From assembly GCF_902459465.1 (NCBI RefSeq), contig NC_047065.1, positions 18,370,204 through 18,434,203 of the forward strand: 64,000 nucleotides of DNA, written 5' to 3'. The notes under the pieces are model-generated. The model was not told the DNA's origin, made no database searches, and saw only the letters and a list, made by a program, of their open reading frames with translations. Of the stretch, positions 34,005 to 46,000 are shown piece after piece; position 1 is the first letter of the stretch, and each line of letters opens with the position of its first letter. Position numbers and translations under genes: made by a program. Source of the DNA: Asterias rubens (Eukaryota; Echinodermata; Asteroidea; Forcipulatida; Asteriidae).

Positions 34005-36116
34005 TCAACTCCTATCCATACTGTCAGTAACTTCACTAACATGGTCTCTCACTGCTCCATCCAGTACTGTATACACATCCTTGCATCCCTTCATTGCCAT
34101 GTCCAACACCTGGGAGAGGTTATCAACATGTAGACGAGAGTTGGACTGAAATAAGGCAATCTGTTCTGACTTGGGCAGGACGGCTAAGATCATCTCAGGA
34201 CCCCCGAGAGATTCCTCCAAATAGCTGATATCAACGAGGGGGGTGTCACTGATGAAACCTGCTGAACATGCGCAAATGTAATCCCTCATGGGTATGCCGG
34301 CATCAATGATTGCTAATGTAGCAGCATTAACACATGCACAGTAGTTCCCTCCATCTGCCTGCAAAATCTGTAACGAAATAAGGCACAGTGAATTACATGA
34401 TTTAGCACTGGGCTTGTCTGATGCTCCAAAGACACACAAATTAATGTTTGGAAATAGTTACGAAATGTTGATTTTAAACCACTGGTTCTTCTCAGGAACA
34501 ACACTACTCACAAATGGTGTTACTACAAACATCATCTGGAAATATTTACCAGGAGTAGGATTTATCCTAAAACTATGAGGTTCATTCCGCTATCGTCTGC
34601 CATCATGGAAACAATTGCAAAACGAACCTCATAGTTGTGCACACAATGATTGATCATTTTAAATTGTTTTGATTATTTCATATCTGTCGTACCTGAACAT
34701 AAATATCAATCTGCGAGCGTGGATACAAGTGGGTCATAATCGCTGCTTCAAACGTCCTCTGTAAATTCAGAGACATTTCTTGTGATTTCCGATCCCCCAT
34801 GGGTCTCTTCTTTCTCTCACCAGTGCTAAAGGTTGCCATGCTGTACTGGCAGTTAATATTAACGCGATCATGATGGGCTCTGGAACGGTTTCCTGTCACC
34901 TGTAAAAGAAGCAATAAATAAAGAAGTTGGACTAATCTGTTGCAAACTCACAGCCAAAACTATGAATACAAAACAAAAACAGATGGCCACAGTTTGTATA
35001 CAATGTCTCACAGATAGTTTTGAAGTTTTGGGAAACAAAGGCCCCTTTTCGAAACCATGGCTTCGGCTTTGAATTCGGCTTGAGGCTCGGTTATCTCGTC
35101 TGAAGCCTAGCTGAGCGAGTAAACGCAAAGCACGCGCAGTTGTCAAAACAACCGGCGGGGCCAAGCTAGCCTTGATTGCCGAATCCAAAGACGAAGGCGT
35201 TGTTTCGAAAAGGGCCAAAGAAAACAATCATATCAACAGTCATGGGATGAATTTTCATTAATTGAAAACTTGAAAAAATGTTGAATTACTAGGTAACCCC
35301 AGGCCAATTGCCATAATCTTATTCTTATTTATATTCTTCATTTTGCCCCTAAATAAAATATCACATTTATTTACAAACAGTTGTCAATGACAATATACAG
35401 TGTCAGTAGTAAAACACTTATTTTATAATATTACAAATATTACAATTTATAATATTTATTATATTTCATTTGTAAACAAATAAAAAAAGTAAATGAAAAC
35501 AAAAACAAACCATTTAATTTTAATTTTTTTAATTTATTTAAAAAAAAATTCAAATATTATAAAAAATTAAATAAAGGCACAAGAAACTTGGTAATTTACT
35601 TGGATAACTTTCCGTATGGCGCCACCACTTTTTCACTCATTTTTACAAAAAGGGATATATCAATCAGGTAAATTAGATACTAAATTACTAATAAATATAC
35701 ATGTGTACATGTATATACAATTATTTTATTTCGAATTAAAAAGTGGTGGCGCCATACGGAAACTTTTCCATTTACTTTACCATTATTCAATAATTTATAG
35801 ATATGAAATTGAGTGCAACAAGTTCCATCAAATATAATTAACAACTTGTCTTGGCCTATACATTACTGTCATTGTATTTGTGTACAATGACAGAACAACA
35901 CATTACACACGGCACAACATGTACACATACAGAGTTATGACACTACATACATACCTCATGCGGTCCATAAACTGTAGCCAGAGCTTTCGTATTGCCCTGT
36001 TCAATATAAGCGGATCCATCAGCTTGCCTGAATACACCCATGCGACATTGGATTTTTCGTAATTCATGAGGACGACGACCATCAACTCGGAACCCTTGAT
36101 CGGAAAGTAGCTCCAT
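34005..36116 (-). CDS. EXOSC4: Exosome complex component RRP41 (complete)
   Basis: Three exons: 36116-35955, 34899-34693, 34367-34005; all phase 0, GT-AG, 243 aa plus TGA (family about 245 aa). The start is ATG at 36116 giving MELLSDQGFRVDGRRPHELR, the family's standard opening. Further marks: GVFRQADGSAYIEQGNTKAL; YSMATFSTGERKKR; QADGGNYCACVNAATLAIID; GFISDTPLVDISYLEE. One RNase PH fold spans nearly the whole protein. Known: it pairs with EXOSC9 in the six-subunit RNase PH-like ring of the nuclear and cytoplasmic RNA exosome; the animal subunit is catalytically inactive and channels RNA to DIS3 or EXOSC10. An AG 26 bases upstream of the ATG suggests the 5' UTR may be spliced. It starts head to head with OPLAH. 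Confidence 0.97.
34571..34636. repeat. Short foldback (AACTATGAGGTTC) in EXOSC4 intron 2
   Basis: AACTATGAGGTTCATT and AACGAACCTCATAGTT are inverted within 66 bp, a very short foldback element or hairpin. Confidence 0.7.
35041..35216. mobile_element. Foldback MITE in EXOSC4 intron 1
   Basis: GCCCCTTTTCGAAAC and GTTTCGAAAAGGGCC mark a 176-bp element; CTTCGGCTTTGAATTCGGC and GCCGAATCCAAAGACGAAG continue the arms. Confidence 0.8.
35602..35769. mobile_element. MITE with TATGGCGCCACCACTTTTT ends (copy 1), EXOSC4 intron 1
   Basis: Left TTTCCGTATGGCGCCACCAC, right GTGGTGGCGCCATACGGAAA. A second copy at 37485-37616 lies in OPLAH intron 1, and fragments occur at about 19420 and 21965. Confidence 0.88.
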
Positions 36117-37023
36117 TTCGGCGGTTTATAACCAATTTTTCTGCACCAAAATAAAGTTCATGAATTGTACACATGTACTAGCAGCTGCACTTATAACACC
36201 ATCGAGCAATACGAGGTTGACTTCTCTCGATCTCTCATCTTAATGTAAAGTACCGTTGGAAATAAAGTAATACGGAAACGAGGTTGCATACACATGGTGA
36301 GTAGTCTGTAATCTAACTCTGTATGTACACTGTGTTGCGTAGACTAGGAACAAGAGTTGTTTTATGGGTTAGCCTTTTTTCAAAGCATTAATGCTTGGAG
36401 AGCCGAGATCCCAAGCCACTATGGAACGGGAGGAGACCACGCACGCAAGTAACGAAAGCCTTGACAAAAGGCTATAAATGGGTATGACACCACCCACACG
36501 CGCTCACACGTATAATAAAGAGGAAACCAACGTGTAGACTAATGTACATGTACATGTAGTAGTCGTATAGGGTGGTGTTCAGTGTTTATTTCCCCGGGAA
36601 GCGAACCCCCCGCTCGCTCTGGGACCGGCCGGTAGGGAGGTAGTTTAGACCACCATCACATGTCACACCACTGCACTGGGAAGCGTCAGACGTTGCGGCA
36701 TTACGTACAATCTGGTGTACACAATATCCTAGGCGAGCTAGTGAGGACAGCTCTGAGCTAGCTAAGTTCGGTTCATATCTGATGGTTTTCATCTTTCCTT
36801 CAGCTTCTTCTGCCTGGATCGACGTATATATTCAACTCAATAAAATCATTTACCAGCTTCTGTTTTGTTAATCGCTCTCGACAACCAGGCAGTGTGTTTC
36901 TCACTGACTGACACTACTCTTCTCATCTCAGTGACAGTGTGGCCTCTGTAGATAGGTAGTGTTAGTTTCTGTAGTTGCTAATGCTAGTGTCTGGTCAAGG
37001 ACACAGGCTTGCTCATCATCATC
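36117..37023. promoter_or_regulatory. Shared EXOSC4/OPLAH 5' interval (bidirectional promoter)
   Basis: The two start codons face away from each other across 907 bp. The interval must hold both 5' UTRs and probably both promoters. GC content rises around 36590-36640 (CCCCGGGAAGCG, GGGACCGGCCGG). No TATA box stands out. A palindromic ACATGTACATGTAC run sits at about 36545. The exact transcription starts cannot be read from sequence. Confidence 0.6.
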
Positions 37024-40000
37024 ATGCAAGTTCAACAAGTAAGACATGCCTACTGCTTTTGTATTTTCATTCCTTTATTATTATGCTTTTATTTTTGCAA
37101 CTGCCATGTTTCTTTTTGGTGCATTGCGTACTGTTCTTACTATAGTCCATGGTTCTACCTCCAGTCCATGCTTAGTCATAATTGATAACATGATCATGAT
37201 GGAGGAGAACAACATTTTTTGCAGCATCACGATGACTTTGCACAATCTGTTTTAGAAGGTGGACAATATGTAGTGGTCCATTTTCTGTATACATACAGTG
37301 TCAGTACGGCCTATTTGATTTGAATCACAATAGTTTGGATACAAAATAATAAAAATAAAACAAATAAGTTGTCACCATAGTCGGGTGATAATTACTTTTG
37401 TAAAATAATTTTAAAATCGAGGCACTACTGTACTAGGCAACCACAGAGAGATTAGACTCTGGATTAGACGCCTCCAGACCATTCGGAAAAGTTTCTGTAT
37501 GGCGCCACCACTTTTTCATTCGATATGAAATAATATAGTATCTAATTTACCTAAATGAGATATCCCTTTTTGTAAAAATGAGTGAAAAAGTGGTGGCGCC
37601 ATACGGAAAGTTATCCGACCATTCAACCCCATGGTCTGAACATCCAAGAAGGAATCGACTAATAAACCTTTTGTTTTGCCGTCTCCTTTTTCCCACCCCG
37701 GCCTTTTAGCCTGAGCCTCATTCACTAATTAATTACTTGTTTACCCCACCTCCCCACCCTTGATATTGTCCTTTGTGTTTCCATCTTCTTGCTTGTGGTC
37801 AAGCCAGTCCCTTCCCTTCACCCCCCCCTTTTTGTCCCCCTATTCATTGTTTACCCCCTGCTTTTTTCTGTATGCTTTCTAACCCCATTCATGTATTTCC
37901 ACTTCACTGCTTATGTTTCACTTAGTTACCTGTTCATGTTTGTTATGTTGTCATTTAGCCTTCGAGAAAGACTCTGCTAGGGTCGAAACATCGGGCCATT
38001 TACTATTTTTTGCATAATTTAAAAATCTCAGAAAGATTTCTGTTAAAATGAAAAAAAAATTAAAAATATCAATCAATTTAACATTTTTCATTTGATTTTG
38101 AGTATTCAATGAGATACTGTGCTAATTTCCGTCATGATCAGTCTAAACACTGAGAAACGCATAAAATCATCTTGCTTTATTACTGATTTTTCTTTGAAGG
38201 CTGGTTTTCGATTTGCGATCGATCGAGGTGGAACATTCACCGATGTTTACGCTCGTTGTCCCAGCGGTAAGACAAGGATCTTGAAGCTCCTCTCGGAAGA
38301 TCCTAGTAATTACCTGGATGCCCCCAGGGAAGGAATTCGTCGGATCCTTCAGGAGGTAAATACACAAAACAGGGTTCTGCCGAAAGAGGTCTGAGGTTCT
38401 GGGAAAACCGCCCGGCACTCAGGACTCCCCAACAACCACTGGAATAAATCTGTTTCCGATCGCCTCACATTTTCAAAAAAATTTAAGTTACACAATGCAA
38501 TTTTTCAAAGGTTTTCACAAAATGAAACAATGGTTGTTTAATCAGTGAAAATGTTATCCAACGCCATTAATGTTTAACCTTTCTTTGATAATGAGTCTGT
38601 TTATTTACCATTAACTGGTCCATCTCGCAATGGTTTCCAGGGACTATTGAAGTGGTAAGGCGGTATTAAATAATCACAATGTTTTTCCATTTTTTAGACC
38701 AAGCATGTTGGAAATCGGGTACTGGTTGCATTGTAACAATGGAATCAGACAAGGTTATACTGAAATTCCTCAAGTATGAAATTAGACCTTGAAACACTTT
38801 GATAAACCATGGAAATATTTATAAAATGTTTACACACAGGAAACGGGTCAGTTGATGCCCCCTGACGTTCCTGTTGATACATCACAGATTGAATGGATAC
38901 GGATGGGTACAACAGTAGCTACTAATGCTTTATTAGAGCGCAAAGGAGAACGTATTGCCCTAGTCATCACTAAAGGATTCAAAGACTTGCTCTACATCGG
39001 CAATCAAGCCAGGCCCAAGATATTTGATCTGGTTGGTAATTTCTTGGTTTGTTTTAAAGGCAAAGTCTTCTTTTAGGTTTTTGTACCGCTCAATTGTTTT
39101 TAAAATCTTATATAGAAAAGTAGAGATATACAATAAAACTAACCCTTGAAAATATCATTTCAAAAGTTGGTAGCATTTTTGAGATATTGCCGAAAAACTG
39201 GAGCGATTATGTCTGACACACAGAAAGAGTAATCCAAATAGGAATACACAAACTGAGAAACATTGCATACGAGAACCCCACAGCTTGAATCTGGTGCTCT
39301 TAACCCTTTTGGCTAGTTTACATTTGATAGTAAGGTTTGTGGTAACACCATATATGGTAATCTCTATTTGAGTTCCGGTGGTTCTGAAAAGAACCATAGG
39401 TTTTCAACTCAACGTTTTGATCAGTTTTGTTTCTGATTGTTTTCTGGAGAAAGCTGGATTGTGGTCACAAGTGGGCCTGGTGACTACAGCAACTAAATAA
39501 AATTTTAATTTGTTTGACCCTTTTGTTGACCATTAGGAGATTGTCACCCCTGAGATGCTTTATGAAGATGTTGTTGAGGTATCAGAGTGGGTTGTCTTAC
39601 AACAAGATAAGTGTCAGCTTGCAAAGAAACGAGGCTTGGAGGTCGTGACGGGTACAACAGGAGAAAAGGTTTGTATATCATTTTATGTTTTACCTATACA
39701 CTGATGAGTGGTATGCGCTGTGTACTCAGTACTTCCCTGAAACTTATGAAAGAAAAACACACAGGTATGCTTTCATACAAGTATGGTCGTGGCTAAGCAG
39801 ATAAGAGTACCAAACTCAAGCTCTGGTGTTTCTGTGAGCAGAGTGTAGGTTCAAGTCCCGATCATGACACTTGTGTCCCTGAACAAGACATTGACTTGTA
39901 ATTGATTATCTCCACCCAGGGGTAAATGAGTACCTGTGAGGGCAGAGATGGTTCTTGTGATTGATTAGTAGCGCAGATTTGTTGCACAGGTTGTATACTC

Positions 40001-43000
40001 CCCAGGGAACTGAGATGGTTTAAGGAATTAATTGGCCCAGTGACCAGGGGTAATAATGTCAGACGCTCTGAGGCGCCAATCGGGTGTGATAAGCTTTATA
40101 TAAAAACTGGTTGTTATTATTATTCTTATTACTCAGATAGGATTCGAACCCACAACCTTTGCCATTCAAAAGCAGAGGTCTTACCATTAGACCATTGAGC
40201 TTGCCTGGTAGCTCGAGGCAGTCCGGTTTGTACTCATTTAACTCTCACCTACTTTGCTAACATTTTCCAGGAAGTCGACTAACCATTTGAGAAATTTGAG
40301 AGCTGGGTAGTTGCGATGGTAGAGATTGTGAACGCTTAGTATAGACCCCTTACAATACGTGCAGCGTACTCTGGATGTCATTTTGGGTTTTCATTTTGGG
40401 TGTCAAAATCTTATCTAACATACACAAAAGAGAGTTGAAATCCAACATTATGTATTGTTAAAGAAATCAATAGCTCCCCTGACGCTGAGGTCATGCGCAC
40501 GTTTTTACGCACAGAGAACAGCTATTGTCCAACGATCTGCTTCCTTTTTGGGAGTGTGACGTCATATGCAATGGGTCTATAATCTATGTTAGTTTCTGCA
40601 TACTCCAAAGGAGTTGAGATATGTTCAGGAATGCATCAGGCCAAATCAACCAGGGTAGTGATAGTGTACAGGCATTTTGATATAATGATTGAAAGTGCCT
40701 AATAAATATATGGGATTTGAAGCATTACATGGTGAGGTATCAATCTATATTTGGTTTGCAGTAACACCATTTATGTATCTATTTGCCAGATAACTCTTCT
40801 TCTGTTAGAAAACTGTGTTGCTTTTTATTCTACTATCGCGGAGTAGATTTTCGGAATTCTAGCAGTGTCTAGAGACTTCTCAGTTCTGAAAAGAACTATC
40901 CTGCTTTTAAACTATTGCCTGGGCGGAAGGTAGAAAATCAGCCGAGACTTCTACTTACAATGTAGGTAGATAGACAGTTAGTTCCCACATGACATAAATC
41001 AGCCATCTTTACAGGCAATTTGGAACACACAGCCGTGCGTTTTGCGCGAGAAGGGCAAGTAGCACGCGCACATTTCACTTTACTTGTTGCCTGATTAGTT
41101 AGTTCCCACATGACATAAATCAGCCATCTTTACAGGCAATTTGGAACACACAGCCGTGCGTTTTGCGCGAGAAGGGCAAGTAGCACGCGCACATTTCACT
41201 TTACTTGTTGCCTGATTGGTTAGTCCCCACATGACGTAAATCAGCCATCTTTACAGGCAATTTGGAACACACAGCAACGCGTTTTGCGCGAGAAGGGCAA
41301 GAAGCACGTGCACATTTCACATTACTTGTTGCCTGATTGGTTAGTCAACTGCGTGGTTGCGTTAATTAATTGCTCTAAGTAGTCATTGTCTAATACTTAT
41401 TATGCTGTTACTATTTTATAGCTGGAGGTACGGGAGGGTATTGATATGAAGAAACTTCGAGATGATCTTCAGACAGTACTTGATAAAGGTATACAGAGTC
41501 TTGCAGTTGTTCTCAAACATGCTTACACGTAAGTTGCTTGAAAATGTGTATCAATCAGGGCTTGAATTTTACACTGGACTAATTTTGGCTAGAAAAAACC
41601 TGAACAAAGAAGTCATGCGGTCTTGTGTTTTTTATCCTTAAGGTCTGTGAAGGGGGTAACCCTGTTTCAACCCCAGGAGTAGGTGGCAACGTGCCCCTGG
41701 TGGCAGTTGATTTAGGTCACTAGCCCAAATCAGTTAAGAGTAGCCCTCATCTTGAAGTGGTGTGAGACAATCTCTCATGGACAAAAAAAAACAAAAAACA
41801 GCTTTGCACTTACTGAGCTTTTCTTGTTGGGTGCTTCCTCCAATGAGCTTGTAATAATGAGGTCAGTTATTTGAGCTGCCTTCCGTTTGGCCCTCTTCAA
41901 TAAATGTAACTAGTTTGAGATGAAACCAAATGGCGGACTGCTTCCTTCACACCATTAGTAACTGTCGATGTTACTCGCTTACAGGTTTGACAGGCATGAG
42001 AAGCATATTGGAGAACTAGCTCAGCAGATGGGGTTCCATCACGTCTCACTGTCAAGTAGTGTCATGCCGATGGTTAGAATGGTGCCTAGGGGATATACAG
42101 GTAAGGAGGGCTCCCTCCCTTCCCCCAACCTCTTCCCCTAACCCCCCCCCCATAATCCCTCCACTAACCCCTCCCCTACCTACCTCACTATCCAGGAGTG
42201 TCATGCTGATGGTTAGAATGGTGCCTAGGGGATATACAGGTAAGGAGGGCTTACCCCTCCCTTAAGGCCCGGTCCCACTGCAGCGATAACGATAACGACG
42301 CCAAGGGAACGCATTCTATTGGTTGAATGAGCGTGTGCGTATTTTGCGGAGAGCAATTCAACCAAACATGTTCTCTTTGCTTCGTGATTGTTATCGTTAT
42401 CGTTATCCGAGCCTGTGTGACCGGGCTTTTAACCCCCCTCCCCAACCTTCTTATTTTAAAACATAGTAACTGAAGTTTTGGGGAAAGCAGAAGGTTCCCA
42501 ATTCACAAAATAGAGTTGAAGGTGATGATAACATGTGCCGATTTCTTGGATGAATTTGTTTTCTTATTTCCTTTGACTTTAGCTTCTGCTGATGCCTACC
42601 TCACACCGTGTATTAAGACCTACCTAGCAAGCTTTGCCGGAGGGTTCCAGAACAGTCTTGAAGGGAAGAGGGTTTTATTCATGCAGTCCGATGGTGGACT
42701 TACCCCTATGGACAAGTGAGTTGTTCTTTGAGTTTGATTCAAACCTTATTGTGTGAGACACTGCATGTACATATATGTCAAAATCCTTCAGAAGATGGGA
42801 CCAATTAAGCTGATGTTACTGTGTGTTGTGTAACACACATAACAAAAACAGTGCACTTATTTGATTGGCTACATATTACGCCACAGCATCCTGTAAACCA
42901 TTACATGGTGCTATGTTAAAGGAATTGGTCTTAAATAATTCAAACATAGTCCCACATATCTTGAAGGAAAATACTGAATGTTTAAGCACCTTTTGCATCA

Positions 43001-46000
43001 TTGAGTGATATAAGCGCTATAATAAGAAGCCATTATTACTAACTTTTTTATTTTCAGATTTAATGGTTCTCGTGCTATTCTATCGGGGCCAGCTGGAGGA
43101 GTTGTTGGGTACGCAGTCACTACGTACAAAAGAGAAACAGATCTACCTGTTATAGGATTTGATATGGGAGGTAAGCTAGATTTGCTCATCTTATTTAGTG
43201 ATCCAATATGGGTAGGGGATGGCACCCAAACCTTTTGTAGAGGTGATGGTGGTAGGGGTTGGGGTGGTGATGCCTTAAGCAAAATACAAAACGAAACTTG
43301 AAGTTCACTCTTGAAGAAGCACAACACATGATATTCTCTGTTAAGGGGCACTTCTAGATTGATTGGAACTTACAGAGGGCACCACAGCATAGCAGAGGGC
43401 ACCACAGCATAGCAGAGGGCACCACAGCATAGCAGAGGGCATCACGGCATATGATGTGGGTGATGTGGGTTATTTTGAGACCTATAAGAGGGTTCTTTGG
43501 GATATAATTAACTCAATATCTTTATGCTAATTTAACGCTGAGAAAAGGTTTCGAACCAAATTGTAGGCTTTGTATGTAATTTTACCCCAAATCACTAATT
43601 TCTTTTTACTGAAATTTGTGCCAATATTTTTACTTTTTTGACAGTTTTGGGTTTTAACAAAAAAATACTTGAACCTGGTGTTGGCAGTCTCCCTATAAGT
43701 CAATATCTTTGTTCAGTGGCTTATTACTTTTTTACTAAATTTTGTATTCCAGGAACTTCCACTGATGTGAGTCGCTATGCTGGTGAATATGAACATGTTT
43801 TTGAGACAACTACTGCCGGGGTAACCATACAAGCCCCTCAGGTAAGTAAACTAAGCTTAATCCTATTGCAAGATTGAAGTCAGTTCATGTTTTTGCAAAG
43901 AAGGAACAAGTTTACCATTGAAACTTTTGCATCTCATACTTGAATGCTCCATTTGTCAGACTTCAGCCATGTGTGTACATATAGGTGAACAAACTTATTT
44001 TAACAATTTATAATCATTTGTATTTAAAAGTTGGCAGGTATAGACTGTTCAAGTCTTCTGCATTTTCAAACAATTTTGTGACCATTGTATTTCACGTACA
44101 ATACATTAATGCGTGAAGGAAACAAACTCGCACACTTTAATGGTTGCAATGTATGAATGTGCACTAGACTTGCACAGTCTACTGGTGGAAGCTCTACCAG
44201 GAATGATAAATAAACTAGACTTGTACCTGTTTTTTGGCTAGACTGGCAGGTTTATTAGCGTGAAGCTCTACCAGGAATGATAAACAAAGTAGACTTGTAC
44301 CTGTCTTTCGGACTAGACTTGCACAGTCTATTAGCATGAAGCTTTACCAGGAATAATAAATAAACTAGACTTGTACCTGTCTTTCGGACTAGACTTGCAC
44401 AGTCTATTAGCATGAAGCTCTACCAGGAATGATAAACAAAGTAGACTTGTACCTGTCTTTCAGACTAGACTTGCACAGTCTATTAGCATGAAGCTTTACC
44501 AGGAATAATAAATAAAGTAGACTTGTACCTGTCTTTCAGACTAGACTTGCACAGTCTACTGGCGTGAAGCTCTACCAGGAATGATAAATAAACTAGACTT
44601 GTACCTGTCTTTCGGACTAGACTTGCACAGTCTATTAGCGTGAAGCTCTACCAGGAATGATAAATAAACTAGACTTGTACCTGTCTTTCGGACTAGACTT
44701 GCACAGTCTATTAGCATGAAGCTCTACCAGGAATGATAAACAAAGTAGACTTGTACCTGTCTTTCAGACTAGACTTGCACAGTCTATTAGCATGAAGCTT
44801 TACCAGGAATAATAAATAAACTAGACTTGTACCTTTTTTTTTGTGTCTAGACTTGCACAGTCTATTAGCATAAAGCTTAGACTTGTGGACAAGTTGTTAA
44901 TTGTCTGTCGCGGGGACATAGTCGAGTCTTGGTGGCGAAATGATTCAGGTGTCCGTGTTCGGATACTGCTCTCGCTCAAAGCTGCTGGCTGCTGCTCAAC
45001 TACTACTCCCCCATTGATTGCACAGCTTAAGAGCAGTAGTCTCGCAAGGGCCAGCAGTTTCACGAGAATACCAGTGTTGCGGGAATCAAAGAGAGAGTCG
45101 GAACGCTATCACCGTAGACATTTAATGACTTGTCTACAAGTCTACATGAGGCTCTACCTGGAATAACATTAAACTAAACTTGCACCAGTCTATTAGCATG
45201 AAGTTAATACTAGGAATGATAAATAAACTAGACTTGTACCTGTCTTTCAGACAAGACTTGTACAGTCTATAAGCATGAAGCTTTACCAGGAATGATAATT
45301 AAACTAGACTTGTACCTGTCTTTCGGACTAAACTTGCACAGTCTATTAGCGTGAAGCTTTACCAGGAATGATAATTAAACTAGACTTGTACCTGTCTTTC
45401 GGACTAGACTTGTACAGTCTATTAGCATGAAGCTTTACCAGGAATGATAAATAAACTAGACTTGTACCTGTCTTTCGGACTAGACTTGCACAGTCTATTA
45501 GCAAGAAGCTTTACCAGGAATATTAAATAAACTAGACTTGAACCTGTCTTTTAGACTAGACTTGCACAGTCTATTAACATGAAGCTTTACCAGGAATGAT
45601 AAATAAACTAGACTTGTACCTGTCTTTCAGACTAGACTTGCACAGTCTATTAGCATGAAGTTAAAGGCAGTGGCCACTATTGGTAATTACTCAAAATAAT
45701 TTTCAGCATAAAACCTTTCTTGGTGACGAGTAATGGGGAGAGGTTGGTGGTATAAAACATTGTGAGAACAGGCACCCTCTGAAGTGCCAAAGTTTTCGAG
45801 AAAGAAGTAATTTTCCATGAATTTGATTTCGAGACCTCAGATTTAGAACTTGAGGTCTCGAAATCAACCATCTAAACGCACACAACTTCGTGTGACAAGG
45901 GTGTTTTTTCTTTCATTATTATCTCGCAACTTCGATGACCGATTGAGCTCAAATTTTCACAGGTTTGTTATTTTATGCATTTGTTGAGATACACCAACTG

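Larger units (their letters stand above)
37024..42100 (+). other. OPLAH: OPLAH exons 1-6 (HydA N-terminal domain)
   Basis: Exons 37024-37038, 38200-38355, 38840-39031, 39537-39668, 41422-41528, 41985-42100 (residues 1-239). They hold the first phosphate-binding signature DRGGTFTD (residues 13-20) and [19 protein letters not shown]. The donor after 39031 is a weak GTTGGT; it is chosen because it alone keeps frame and family length (IFDL then [11 protein letters not shown]). The last bases of exon 6 plus its donor are duplicated 139 bp downstream. Confidence 0.93.
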
